Of a stretch of 64,000 nucleotides of DNA, positions 16,478 through 24,758 are shown in pieces. Both the position numbers and the translations under genes were made by a program. The DNA is from Nocardioides sp. BGMRC 2183. GTDB taxonomy: Bacteria > Actinomycetota > Actinomycetes > Propionibacteriales > Nocardioidaceae. Under the pieces are notes generated by a model, which searched no databases, was not told where the DNA came from, and worked only from the letters and a program-made list of their open reading frames with translations. Within the stretch, counting starts at the first letter, position 1; every line of letters begins with the position of its first letter. The stretch lies in contig VSSA01000004.1 in assembly GCA_008123405.1 (NCBI GenBank), forward strand, positions 186,001-250,000. The letters run 5' to 3'.

Positions 16478-17442
16478 GCGCCTGCTGCGGCCCCGGCCGC
16501 GACGCAATCGGGGGCGAGCCAGTCGAGCCCACCGAACCGGCGTTACTGCCGATCCCCGGCGTCCCCGACCGCGCTGCCTCCGACGGCACACCGGCGCCGC
16601 GCTTCGCCTCGATCCCGGGCCAACGGTTCACCATGGGCACCGACGACCCGCGCGGCTACCGGGCCGACGGCGAGGGTCCGGCTCACCCGGTCGAGATCGA
16701 CGGCTTCGAACTGGCCGTGCACACGGTCACCAACGCCGACTTCGCCGCCTTCGTCGCGGCCACCGGCTACGTCACCACCGCCGAGCAGTTCGGCAACTCC
16801 TTCGTCTTCGTCGGGCTGATGCCCGACGACGCCCCACCCACCCAGGCGGTCGCCGCCGCTCCCTGGTGGCGGCTGGTCGAAGGCGCCTCCTGGCGTGCCC
16901 CCGAGGGGCCCTGGAGCGACGTCGAGTCCCGGCCCGACCACCCGGTGGTGCAGGTCAGCTGGCTGGATGCCCAGGCCTACTGCCAGTGGAGCGGCACGCG
17001 GCTTCCCACCGAGGCCGAGTGGGAGTGCGCCGCTCGCGGCGGGCGCGCCGAACAGCACTTCCCGTGGGGCGAGGAGCGCGAGCCGGACGGCGAGCACCGG
17101 ATGAACGTCTTCCAAGGCACTTTCCCGGGCAACGACACCGGTGCCGACGGATGGGTCGGCACCTGCCCGGTCGGCAGCTACGCCGCCAACGACTACGGTC
17201 TGTATGAGATGACCGGGAACGTCTGGGAGTGGTGCGCGGACTGGTTCCACCCCGGCTACTACCGGGTCGCGCCGACCACCGCTCCGACCGGACCTCCGGC
17301 GGGCCAGGCGCGGGTGATGCGCGGCGGTTCCTATCTCTGCCACGACAGTTACTGCTGGCGCTACCGGGTCGACGCGCGCAGCTCCAACACCCCCGACAGC
17401 ACCACCGGGAACCTAGGGTTCCGGGTGGCGCGGGACGGCTGA
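16474..17442 (+). CDS. Formylglycine-generating enzyme (SUMF1/FGE family)
   Basis: A 322-residue FGE-sulfatase-domain protein. The active-site copper cysteines are preserved in RGGSYLCHDSYCWRYRV (C289 and C294), as in the characterised actinobacterial enzyme that oxidises the CxPxR cysteine of sulfatases to formylglycine. RLPTEAEWECAARGG, YEMTGNVWEWCADW and NLGFRVAR complete the family pattern, and CCGP at the N-terminus is usual for actinobacterial FGEs. The GTG start overlaps the SIS-gene stop by 4 nt. No sulfatase gene lies in the window, so its substrate is encoded elsewhere. In mycobacteria manA follows the SIS gene; here FGE does. Confidence 0.92.
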   Translation: MSACCGPGRDAIGGEPVEPTEPALLPIPGVPDRAASDGTPAPRFASIPGQRFTMGTDDPRGYRADGEGPAHPVEIDGFELAVHTVTNADFAAFVAATGYVTTAEQFGNSFVFVGLMPDDAPPTQAVAAAPWWRLVEGASWRAPEGPWSDVESRPDHPVVQVSWLDAQAYCQWSGTRLPTEAEWECAARGGRAEQHFPWGEEREPDGEHRMNVFQGTFPGNDTGADGWVGTCPVGSYAANDYGLYEMTGNVWEWCADWFHPGYYRVAPTTAPTGPPAGQARVMRGGSYLCHDSYCWRYRVDARSSNTPDSTTGNLGFRVARDG

Positions 17443-17480
17443 GATCGGCGATTTCGGGGTGCGGGTCAGGGGTGGCGCCG

Positions 17481-17516
17481 GCGTGAGTTTCCCCGCTGCA
17501 GCGGGGAAACTCACGC
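17481..17516. terminator. Perfect 36-bp palindrome after the FGE gene
   Basis: Two 18-bp arms (each including GTGAGTTTCCCCGC or its complement) meet without any loop, so the DNA is a perfect palindrome. As RNA it folds into a long hairpin. There is no T-tract, which is common for actinobacterial terminators. It lies 38 nt after the FGE stop and most likely ends the manB-FGE transcript. Confidence 0.65.
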
Positions 17517-17550
17517 TGACCACGCGAAGCTTTCGCCGCGAAGCGCCAGT

Positions 17551-17573
17551 TTCCTGAGTACCGCTCTCAGGAA
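17551..17573. terminator. Second hairpin upstream of the acyltransferase gene
   Basis: TTCCTGAG and CTCAGGAA enclose a 7-nt loop, 34 nt after the palindrome. It may be a second terminator stem or part of the leader of the acyltransferase gene that starts 19 nt further on. Confidence 0.35.
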
Positions 17574-17592
17574 CGACCGGTAGACCGGAGGA

Positions 17593-18741
17593 ATGCCCGG
17601 AGAGCGAACTCGGCGCCGACCGGACGCGCAGCCGTCCCCGCAAGGCGTGCCGACCCAGCCGAAGATGCGCGACCCCTGGTGGGACAACGCGAAGATGGCC
17701 CTGGTCACCCTGGTGGTGATCGGGCACGCGTGGACCCTGCTGCCGGTCCGCCAGGAGGTTGAGGGCCACCTCTACGACTTCCTCTACCTCTGGCACATGC
17801 CGGCCTTCGTCTTCGTCACCGGCTACCTCTCCCGCGGCTTCAGCTACAGCACCGAGCGGATGTGGCAGCTGGTCCGCACCGTGGCGGTGCCCTACGTGAT
17901 CTTCGAATGCCTGATGGCGCTCTTCCGGGTGTACGTCGGCGGCGAACAGCTCGAGGATCTCTTCCGCGACCCGCACTGGCCGCTGTGGTACCTGGCTGCG
18001 CTCTTCTTCTGGCGCCTGCTCACCCCGGTCTTCCGGCCGCTCACCGGCGGACTGGTCGTGGCGATCGGGATCAGCCTGGCCGCGGGTCTGTGGGCCGGCG
18101 ACACCCTCGACATGGCGCGGGTGCTGGGCATGCTGCCGTTCTTCGTGCTCGGCCTCAAGGCGACGCCGGCACGCCTGGAGTGGCTGCGCGGACCGATCCC
18201 GGCGATCGCCGCCGTCGGCGTCTTCGTCGGGTTCTGGTTCTTCACCGCCAACCTCGACCGTTGGGCGGCCACCGAGTGGCTCTACTACCGCGCCCAGTAC
18301 GGCGAGCTCGACGTCACCACCCCGGAGGCGCTCGCGACGCGTGCCGCGCTGTTGGGCCTCGGCATGCTCGGCGGGTTCGCCTTCCTGGCGCTGGTGCCGC
18401 GTCGTACCGGCTGGTTCACCCGGATGGGCAGCTGGACCCTGATCGTCTACCTGTTCCACGGCTTCGTGGTGAAGGGGCTGCTCTACGCCGAATACCCGGA
18501 GTGGGCGGCGGCGCACGAGAACCTCGCGCTCGCCCTGACCACCGTGGGGGCGGCCGCCCTCGCGCTGCTGCTGGCGTGGTTGCCGATCGCCGGCCGACTG
18601 CAGCACCTGGTCGACCCGTTGGGCACTGCCGAAGAGCGGGTACGACGCGCCGTGCGGCTGCACCGGACCACCACCCACGGCGAGCTCGCCGGAGCGGAGC
18701 ACCGGGTCGAGGAGAGGCGCCCGGTACCCTTCCGCGCGTGA
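17593..18741 (+). CDS. Acyltransferase family 3 membrane protein
   Basis: A 382-residue polytopic protein of the acyltransferase_3 (OafA/OpgC-like) family. DNAKMALVTLVVIGHAW at the N-terminus carries the family histidine in a membrane helix, followed by YLWHMPAFVFVTGYLSRGF and about nine further membrane segments; the LIVYLFHGFVVKG block is also typical. Such proteins O-acylate surface glycans, lipids or small metabolites using acyl-CoA; the substrate here is not evident. GGAGGA directly precedes the ATG. It is separated from FGE by two hairpins, so it starts a new transcript, probably with the two following genes. Confidence 0.83.
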   Translation: MPGERTRRRPDAQPSPQGVPTQPKMRDPWWDNAKMALVTLVVIGHAWTLLPVRQEVEGHLYDFLYLWHMPAFVFVTGYLSRGFSYSTERMWQLVRTVAVPYVIFECLMALFRVYVGGEQLEDLFRDPHWPLWYLAALFFWRLLTPVFRPLTGGLVVAIGISLAAGLWAGDTLDMARVLGMLPFFVLGLKATPARLEWLRGPIPAIAAVGVFVGFWFFTANLDRWAATEWLYYRAQYGELDVTTPEALATRAALLGLGMLGGFAFLALVPRRTGWFTRMGSWTLIVYLFHGFVVKGLLYAEYPEWAAAHENLALALTTVGAAALALLLAWLPIAGRLQHLVDPLGTAEERVRRAVRLHRTTTHGELAGAEHRVEERRPVPFRA

Positions 18742-18823
18742 GCACCTCGCCCCGTTCGTCGCTTCCCCCGCTGCGCGCCACCAGCAAGCACCGTGTCAGC
18801 GAGCACCGTGTCGGTGACGCGTC

Positions 18824-19795
18824 ATGAGCGCAGGTCTGTTCGGGCTGCTGGACGACGTCGCCGCGATCGCCAAGCTCGCCGCGGCCTCCGTCGACGACGT
18901 GGGGGCGGCTGCCGGACGGGCGTCGGCGAAGGCGGCCGGGGTGGTCATCGACGACACCGCGGTCACCCCGCAGTACGTGCACGGCGTCGCAGCGGACCGT
19001 GAGCTGCCGATCATCAAGCAGATCGCGATCGGGTCGATCCGCAACAAGCTGCTCATCATCTTGCCGGTGGCGCTGCTGCTCAACGCGTTGTTGCCCGACG
19101 CGCTGCCGATCATCTTGATGATCGGTGGTGCCTACCTCGCCTTCGAAGGTGCCGAGAAGATCTGGTCCAAGATCTCCGGCCACGGTCATCACGAGACCCC
19201 TGCCGTCGAGCGTGGGCCGGACGCCGAGAAGACGATGATCTCCGGCGCGGTCCGCACCGACCTGATCCTCTCGGCAGAGATCATGGTGATCTCGCTCAAC
19301 ACCGTCGCCGACGAGTCCTTCTGGTCCCAGCTGGCGATCATGGTGGTCGTCGCCCTGCTGATCACCGCCGTGGTCTACGGGGTGGTGGCACTGATCGTGA
19401 AGATGGACGACGTGGGGCTGCTGCTGTCCCAGCGCTCGTCGGCCGGGGCGCAGCGGGTGGGCCACGCGATGGTCGCCGGAATGCCGAAACTGCTCGCCGC
19501 GATCACCGTGATCGGCACCGCCGCGATGCTCTGGGTGGGCGGCCACATCCTGCTGGTGAACCTCGAGGAGGTCGGCTGGTGGAGCGCGCCGTACGACGCC
19601 ATCCACCACCTGGCAGAGGACGTCCACCACGCCGTGGACGTCGCCGTGCTCGGGCCGACGCTGGCCTGGAGTGTGGAGACCGTCGCCTCGGCCCTGGTGG
19701 GCCTGCTGGTCGGCGCCGTGATCGCCGCGGTCGTGCACTTCGTGCCCAAGCGCGGCGGCCACGCCGAGGCGCCGTCGACCGGGAGCGCCGGATGA
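18824..19795 (+). CDS. DUF808 (YedI-like) membrane protein
   Basis: A 323-residue inner-membrane protein. The N-terminal [26 protein letters not shown] is the unmistakable start of DUF808, followed by [32 protein letters not shown] and further membrane helices. Function unknown. The last 4 nt overlap the cytidylyltransferase-like gene (ATGA), so the two are translated together. A 12-bp near-repeat (GCACCGTGTC twice) lies in the short gap before it. Confidence 0.88.
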   Translation: MSAGLFGLLDDVAAIAKLAAASVDDVGAAAGRASAKAAGVVIDDTAVTPQYVHGVAADRELPIIKQIAIGSIRNKLLIILPVALLLNALLPDALPIILMIGGAYLAFEGAEKIWSKISGHGHHETPAVERGPDAEKTMISGAVRTDLILSAEIMVISLNTVADESFWSQLAIMVVVALLITAVVYGVVALIVKMDDVGLLLSQRSSAGAQRVGHAMVAGMPKLLAAITVIGTAAMLWVGGHILLVNLEEVGWWSAPYDAIHHLAEDVHHAVDVAVLGPTLAWSVETVASALVGLLVGAVIAAVVHFVPKRGGHAEAPSTGSAG

Positions 19796-20286
19796 GCGCC
19801 GACGAACGGCGTGGCGAGTCGCGCACAGTGCTGACCTACGGCACCTTCGACCTGTTCCACATTGGCCACCTGCGATTGATCGAACGGCTCGCCAAGCTCG
19901 GCGACCGGCTCATCGTCGGTGTCTCGACCGACGAGTTCAACGCCGGCAAGGGCAAACGCTCGGTGGTCTCCTACGAGGACCGGGCCGCGATCGTGAGCGC
20001 CATCCGCGGCGTCGACCTGGTGCTGCCCGAGGAGTCCTGGGAGCAGAAGGCCGACGACATCGAGAAGTACGACGTCGACCTGTTCGTCATGGGCGACGAC
20101 TGGCGCGGCAAGTTCGACCACCTCGAGGAGCACTGCGAGGTGCTCTACCTGCCCCGCACCGTCGGGGTCTCCAGCACCGAGATCAAGCAGATGCTGACCG
20201 CCTTGGACCCGGTGCACCTGGACGAGCTGCAGAGCGCGGTCACCGTGCTCACCAAGCTGCTCACCCACTACCGCGACCTGACCTGA
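19792..20286 (+). CDS. Glycerol-3-phosphate cytidylyltransferase-like nucleotidyltransferase (TagD family)
   Basis: A 164-residue protein with the cytidylyltransferase fold: [19 protein letters not shown] contains the HxGH nucleotide-binding motif (residues 23-26), [14 protein letters not shown] follows, and [11 protein letters not shown] corresponds to the RTxGISTT motif near the C-terminus. The family makes CDP-glycerol or activates other alcohol phosphates for teichoic-acid-like polymers or phospholipids. The closeness to TagD supports glycerol-3-phosphate as substrate but does not prove it. Coupled to the DUF808 gene by a 4-nt overlap. Confidence 0.85.
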   Translation: MSADERRGESRTVLTYGTFDLFHIGHLRLIERLAKLGDRLIVGVSTDEFNAGKGKRSVVSYEDRAAIVSAIRGVDLVLPEESWEQKADDIEKYDVDLFVMGDDWRGKFDHLEEHCEVLYLPRTVGVSSTEIKQMLTALDPVHLDELQSAVTVLTKLLTHYRDLT

Positions 20287-20337
20287 TCGCCTCGGCGGAC
20301 CCGGTCCCTGGATTGAGCCGCGCCCGAGGCCCGCTTG

Positions 20338-20343
20338 TAGTGT
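20338..20343 (+). promoter_or_regulatory. Probable -10 element for sahH
   Basis: TAGTGT lies 38 nt before the ATG at 20382. Unlike the leaderless starts, this would give a short leader of about 30 nt that contains the strong GAAGGAG ribosome binding site. Confidence 0.35.
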
Positions 20344-20381
20344 GGGCAGGGTCATGCGCGGGAGATCCCGAAGGAGCGCAG

Positions 20382-21884
20382 ATGCGCCGCAGGACACCGT
20401 TCACGAGCCTCGAGGACGACACATTCATGGACTACTCCATTGCTGACCTGAGCCTGGCCGACTACGGCCGCAAGGAGCTCACCCTCGCCGAGCACGAGAT
20501 GCCCGGCCTGATGGCCCTGCGCGAGCGGTACGGCGACGCCAAGCCGCTGGCCGGCGCCCGGATCGCCGGATCGCTGCACATGACCATCCAGACCGGCGTG
20601 CTGATCGAGACGCTGGTCGCCCTCGGCGCCGACGTGCGCTGGGCCTCCTGCAACATCTTCTCCACCCAGGATCACGCCGCCGCCGCGGTCGTCGTCGGGC
20701 CGAACGGCACTGTCGACGCTCCCGCCGGCACGCCGGTCTTCGCCTGGAAGGGCGAGACCCTCGCCGAGTACTGGGACCTGGCCGAGAAGGTCTTCGACTT
20801 CACCGACGAAGCCGGCAACCCGGTCGGCCCCAACATGCTGCTCGACGACGGTGGCGACATCACCCTGCTCGTGCACAAGGGGGTCGAGTTCGAGAAGGCC
20901 GGCGCCGTACCGGGCCAGGACTCCACCGACAACGAGGAGTACAAGGAGGTGCTGCGCGTCCTGGCCCGTTCCCTCGATGCGGACCCGACGCGCTGGACCA
21001 ACATCGCCAGCGCCATCAAGGGCGTCTCGGAGGAGACCACCACCGGTGTGCTGCGTCTCTACGACCGGTTCAAGGAGGGCTCGCTGCTCTTCCCGGCCAT
21101 CAACGTCAACGACTCGGTCACCAAGTCCAAGTTCGACAACAAGTACGGCTGCCGGCACAGCCTGATCGACGGCATCAACCGCGCCACCGACGTGATGATC
21201 GGCGGCAAGGTCGCCGTCGTCTGCGGCTACGGCGACGTCGGCAAGGGCTGCGCGGAGTCGCTGCGCGGCCAGGGCGCCCGCGTCATCGTCACCGAGATCG
21301 ACCCGATCTGCGCGCTGCAGGCCGCGATGGACGGCTTCGAGGTACGACGCCTCGAGTCCGTCGTGGAGACCGCCGACATCTTCATCACCACGACCGGCAA
21401 CTTCGACATCATCCGGGTCGAGCACTTCGAGAAGATGAAGAACCAGGCCATCGTCGGCAACATCGGCCACTTCGACAACGAGATCAACATGGCCGGCCTG
21501 GCCAAGATCCCCGGCATCGTCAAGGACGAGATCAAGCCGCAGGTCCACCAGTGGATCTTTCCGCCCAAGGATGCGGCAGAGGGGAAGAAGGTCATCGTGC
21601 TCTCCGAGGGGCGCCTGCTGAACCTCGGCAACGCCACCGGCCACCCCTCGTTCGTGATGTCGAACTCCTTCACCAACCAGGTGCTGGCCCAGATCGAGCT
21701 CTTCACCAAGCCCGAGGAGTACCCGGTCGGTGTCTACGTGCTGCCCAAGCACCTCGACGAGGAGGTCGCCCGCCTCCACCTCGGCGCCCTCGGTGTCGAG
21801 CTGACCACGCTGTCCCAGGAGCAGGCCGACTACCTCGGTGTCCCGGTCGAGGGCCCGTTCAAGTCCGACCACTACCGTTACTGA
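20382..21884 (+). CDS. sahH: Adenosylhomocysteinase
   Basis: S-adenosylhomocysteine hydrolase, splitting SAH into adenosine and homocysteine with bound NAD. Typical segments: [38 protein letters not shown], the NAD loop [29 protein letters not shown], and the C-terminal KSDHYRY. From the ATG at 20382, which has GAAGGAG 5 nt upstream, the protein has 500 residues; an ATG at 20427 would give 485, the length common in Streptomyces, but has only a poor ribosome binding site. The protein sequence is otherwise highly conserved. In mycobacteria tmk and mtrA follow; here a duplicated non-coding segment separates sahH from mtrA. Confidence 0.95.
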   Translation: MRRRTPFTSLEDDTFMDYSIADLSLADYGRKELTLAEHEMPGLMALRERYGDAKPLAGARIAGSLHMTIQTGVLIETLVALGADVRWASCNIFSTQDHAAAAVVVGPNGTVDAPAGTPVFAWKGETLAEYWDLAEKVFDFTDEAGNPVGPNMLLDDGGDITLLVHKGVEFEKAGAVPGQDSTDNEEYKEVLRVLARSLDADPTRWTNIASAIKGVSEETTTGVLRLYDRFKEGSLLFPAINVNDSVTKSKFDNKYGCRHSLIDGINRATDVMIGGKVAVVCGYGDVGKGCAESLRGQGARVIVTEIDPICALQAAMDGFEVRRLESVVETADIFITTTGNFDIIRVEHFEKMKNQAIVGNIGHFDNEINMAGLAKIPGIVKDEIKPQVHQWIFPPKDAAEGKKVIVLSEGRLLNLGNATGHPSFVMSNSFTNQVLAQIELFTKPEEYPVGVYVLPKHLDEEVARLHLGALGVELTTLSQEQADYLGVPVEGPFKSDHYRY

Positions 21885-21885
21885 T

Positions 21886-22014
21886 GGCGCGAGCGGGTCG
21901 CCGCTGATCGACGCCTCCGGCTCGGTCCGCGGCGCCCTCGCTCCGGTCGCTCGTTCCTCGCTTCCTCCACTCGGTCCCCACGGGCCGACCCGCCCGGCGT
22001 CGGCGGCGCCACGC
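21886..22014 (+). repeat. 129-bp direct repeat, copy 1
   Basis: Identical to 22083-22211 except one base (T at 21971, G at 22168). It begins 2 nt after the sahH stop. It shows no terminal inverted repeats, no transposase and no convincing reading frame. The offset between copies is 197 bp. The whole 394-bp sahH-mtrA interval holds only these two copies, a unique 68-bp spacer and the mtrA promoter. Confidence 0.9.
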
Positions 22015-22082
22015 TGCCGCGCACGCGGTCGAGGTTCGCTGGGTGTGGTGTGGTCTGGCGGCCGACGGTGGTCGGTGGGAAG

Positions 22083-22211
22083 GGCGCGAGCGGGTCGCCG
22101 CTGATCGACGCCTCCGGCTCGGTCCGCGGCGCCCTCGCTCCGGTCGCTCGTTCCTCGCTTCCTCCACGCGGTCCCCACGGGCCGACCCGCCCGGCGTCGG
22201 CGGCGCCACGC
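22083..22211 (+). repeat. 129-bp direct repeat, copy 2
   Basis: Second copy of the segment at 21886-22014. It ends 67 nt upstream of the mtrA start, so it may have brought part of the mtrA upstream region with it or displaced it. Confidence 0.9.
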
Positions 22212-22265
22212 GGCCCGCGACGCAAGGAACACCCGCCGATGACGGGTGTGACGTCCGTCCTTTGG

Positions 22266-22271
22266 CAAGAT
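22266..22271 (+). promoter_or_regulatory. Leaderless -10 element for mtrA
   Basis: CAAGAT ends 7 nt before the ATG at 22279, with no ribosome binding site in between. Confidence 0.4.
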
Positions 22272-22278
22272 GGTGCGC

Positions 22279-22986
22279 ATGAGCCAACCCGCCGCTGCCG
22301 CCTTCCCGACCAAGGGTCGGGTGTTGGTGGTCGACGACGACGCGCCGCTGGCCGAGATGCTCGGCATCGTGCTGCGTCAGGAGGGGTTCGACTCGCGGGT
22401 CTGCGCCCGTGGTGACCTGGCGCTCACGGAGTTCCGTGACTACCGCCCCGACCTGGTGCTGCTCGACCTGATGCTGCCCGGGCGGGACGGGATCGACGTG
22501 TGCAAGGAGATCCGGGCCGAGTCCGGCGTACCGATCGTGATGCTCACCGCGAAGAGCGACACCGTGGACGTGGTGGTCGGGCTGGAGTCCGGGGCGGACG
22601 ACTACGTGGTCAAGCCGTTCAAGCCGAAGGAGCTGATCGCCCGGATCCGCGCCCGGGTACGTCGTACCGACGCCGTCGCCGCGGAGAGCCTCACGTTGAA
22701 GGACCTGGTCATCGACGTCGCGGGGCACTCGGTGACCCGCAACGGTTCCGAGATCGCGCTGACCCCGCTGGAGTTCGACCTGCTGCTCTGCCTGGCCCGG
22801 CGACCGTGGCAGGTCTTCACCCGGCAGGTGCTGCTGGAAGAGGTCTGGGGCTATCAGCACGCCGCCGACACCCGCCTGGTCAACGTGCACGTGCAACGGC
22901 TGCGCTCCAAGGTCGAGCACGACCCGGAGCACCCCGAGATCGTGCTGACCGTCCGCGGGGTCGGTTACAAGGCCGGCTCGAGCTGA
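22279..22986 (+). CDS. mtrA: Response regulator MtrA
   Basis: A 235-residue OmpR/PhoB-type regulator of cell wall and division genes. The receiver domain shows VLVVDDDAPLAEML, phospho-acceptor D63 in LVLLDLMLPG, the conserved threonine in MLTAKSD and the lysine in VVKPFKPKEL. The winged-helix domain follows (EIALTPLEFDLLLCLARRPW, HVQRLRSKVE, VRGVGYKAG). The ATG at 22279 is chosen over 22270 because the former sits 7 nt from CAAGAT. mtrB starts 2 nt after its stop. Confidence 0.95.
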   Translation: MSQPAAAAFPTKGRVLVVDDDAPLAEMLGIVLRQEGFDSRVCARGDLALTEFRDYRPDLVLLDLMLPGRDGIDVCKEIRAESGVPIVMLTAKSDTVDVVVGLESGADDYVVKPFKPKELIARIRARVRRTDAVAAESLTLKDLVIDVAGHSVTRNGSEIALTPLEFDLLLCLARRPWQVFTRQVLLEEVWGYQHAADTRLVNVHVQRLRSKVEHDPEHPEIVLTVRGVGYKAGSS

Positions 22987-22988
22987 GC

Positions 22989-24758
22989 ATGCTGAGTCGC
23001 GCGGACGACGGGTCCGGCGGCGACCCACGTGTCTCGGCACGGCGCCCGGGGACAGGGTCCCGCGCCGTCGCCACCGTCCGTCGGGGCCTGACCTTCTGGC
23101 GACGCTCGGTCCAGGCCCGTGTGGTGGTGGCGACAATGCTGCTCAGCACCCTCGCCGTCGGCGCGGTGGGCTGGTTCCTGCTGCAGCAGGTCCGCGACGG
23201 GCTGCTGGAGCACCGTGCCGATGTGGTGCTCGGCGAGGTGGACGCCGAGACCGCCGACGCCGAGGATCGGCTGAGCGCGGCGTCCGGCACCGAGGTCAAC
23301 GTCTCCCGGCAGCAGCGCGACCTGGTCGACCCGATCGTGGAGCGTGGCACCAGCCGCGGCTATTTCGTGGCCCTCGGGGGACCGGTCGGTGACGGGCTGG
23401 AGCTCGCCGACGGTGGCGCCCTCTACACCAGTGGTCTCGACCTGGACAGCATCCCGGCCGAGCTGGAGGCGCACTTCGACGCGGTCAACCAGGAGACCGC
23501 GTGGACCTACACCACGATCATCCACACCGACAGCGATGGCGAGACCCAGGTGCAGCCCGGTATCGCGGTCGGCTCCCAGGTCCAGCTCCCCTCGGACGGC
23601 CAGACCTACACCCTCTACTTCCTCTTCCCGCTCGAGGAGGAGGAAGACACCCTCGGCCTGGTCACTCGGGCGGTGCTGACCGCGGCCGGAGTGATGATCC
23701 TGCTGGTCGGTGGGATCACCTGGCTGGTCACCCGTCAGGTGGTGACGCCGGTGCGGATGGCGCGCAAGGTGGCCGAGCGGCTCGCCGCAGGCCGGCTCCA
23801 GGAACGGCTCCGGGTCACCGGTGAGGACGACCTGGCCCGGCTCGCCTACTCGTTCAACCAGATGGCGACCAACCTGCAGCGACAGATCCGCCAGCTCGAG
23901 GAGCTCAGCTGGGTGCAGCGCCGGTTCGTCTCCGACGTCTCCCACGAGCTGCGCACCCCGCTCACCACCGTCCGGATGGCCGGCGACGTGCTGCACGACG
24001 CCCGGGACAGTTTCGACGGTACGACGGCGCGCGCTGCCGAGCTCCTCCAGGACGAGTTGGACCGTTTCGAGAACCTCCTGGTCGACCTGCTGGAGATCAG
24101 CCGGTTCGATGCCGGCGCCGCTGTGCTGGAGACCGAGGACGCGAATCTGCTCGACCTCGCCCACCGGGTCGCCGACGCCTACCGACCGCTGGCGGAGAGC
24201 CGCGGCCTGCGGGTGGAGATCGAGGAGGTCGACGGCGCGGTCCGGGCCGAGGTCGACGTACGACGGGTGGAGCGGATCCTGCGCAATCTGGTCACCAACG
24301 CGATCGACCACGCCGAGCCGGACGACGCCGACCATCCGGTCCGGATCCGCCTGGCCGGGGATGACCACGCCGCCGCAGTGACGGTGCGCGACTACGGGGT
24401 CGGCTTCGCTCCCGGCGACGCGGCGATGGTCTTCAACCGGTTCTGGCGCTCGGATCCGGCACGCGCGCGCACCAGCGGCGGCACCGGCCTCGGGCTGGCG
24501 ATCTCACTGGAGGACGCCCACCTGCACGGCGGCTGGCTGCAGGCCTGGGGAAGGCCGGGGGCGGGCGCCCAGTTCCGGTTGACCGTGCCTCGCCATGCCG
24601 GTGGACTGCTCACTTATTCACCCCTCGGGCTGACCCCGGACGACGCGCCACCCCTGCCGGCCGGCGAGCCGACCGAGGCGTCCTCCTTGACCGTCGACCC
24701 CGACCTCCTGACCGACCCGCCGACCCGGGGGAGCACCCGCGATGACGACGAGAGCTGA
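22989..24758 (+). CDS. mtrB: Sensor histidine kinase MtrB
   Basis: A 589-residue membrane kinase that phosphorylates MtrA. Order: cytosolic basic N-terminus, membrane helix (about 38-60), extracytoplasmic sensor (60-225), second helix (228-250), HAMP (252-305, with VTPVRMARKVAERLAAG), dimerisation/phosphotransfer helix FVSDVSHELRTPL with H319, and the ATPase domain (NLVTNAIDHA, GVGFAP, GGTGLGLAIS). A proline-rich tail follows. It overlaps lpqB by 17 nt, so mtrA-mtrB-lpqB form one operon as in other actinobacteria. Confidence 0.95.
   Translation: MLSRADDGSGGDPRVSARRPGTGSRAVATVRRGLTFWRRSVQARVVVATMLLSTLAVGAVGWFLLQQVRDGLLEHRADVVLGEVDAETADAEDRLSAASGTEVNVSRQQRDLVDPIVERGTSRGYFVALGGPVGDGLELADGGALYTSGLDLDSIPAELEAHFDAVNQETAWTYTTIIHTDSDGETQVQPGIAVGSQVQLPSDGQTYTLYFLFPLEEEEDTLGLVTRAVLTAAGVMILLVGGITWLVTRQVVTPVRMARKVAERLAAGRLQERLRVTGEDDLARLAYSFNQMATNLQRQIRQLEELSWVQRRFVSDVSHELRTPLTTVRMAGDVLHDARDSFDGTTARAAELLQDELDRFENLLVDLLEISRFDAGAAVLETEDANLLDLAHRVADAYRPLAESRGLRVEIEEVDGAVRAEVDVRRVERILRNLVTNAIDHAEPDDADHPVRIRLAGDDHAAAVTVRDYGVGFAPGDAAMVFNRFWRSDPARARTSGGTGLGLAISLEDAHLHGGWLQAWGRPGAGAQFRLTVPRHAGGLLTYSPLGLTPDDAPPLPAGEPTEASSLTVDPDLLTDPPTRGSTRDDDES

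Noticed and set aside
20341-20430. Possible SAM or SAH riboswitch in the sahH leader
   Set aside because: A segment resembling GGTCATG and CCGAAGGAGCGC recalls parts of such motifs, but the downstream conserved blocks are missing, the leader is too short, and the purine run is explained by the ribosome binding site.
21886-22211. Insertion element or MITE
   Set aside because: No terminal inverted repeats, no target-site duplication visible and no transposase; treated as a direct repeat of unknown origin.
20352-22367. Minus-strand open frame of 671 codons opposite sahH and the duplicated segment
   Set aside because: Antisense to the strongly conserved sahH and crosses both repeat copies; no domain is recognisable.
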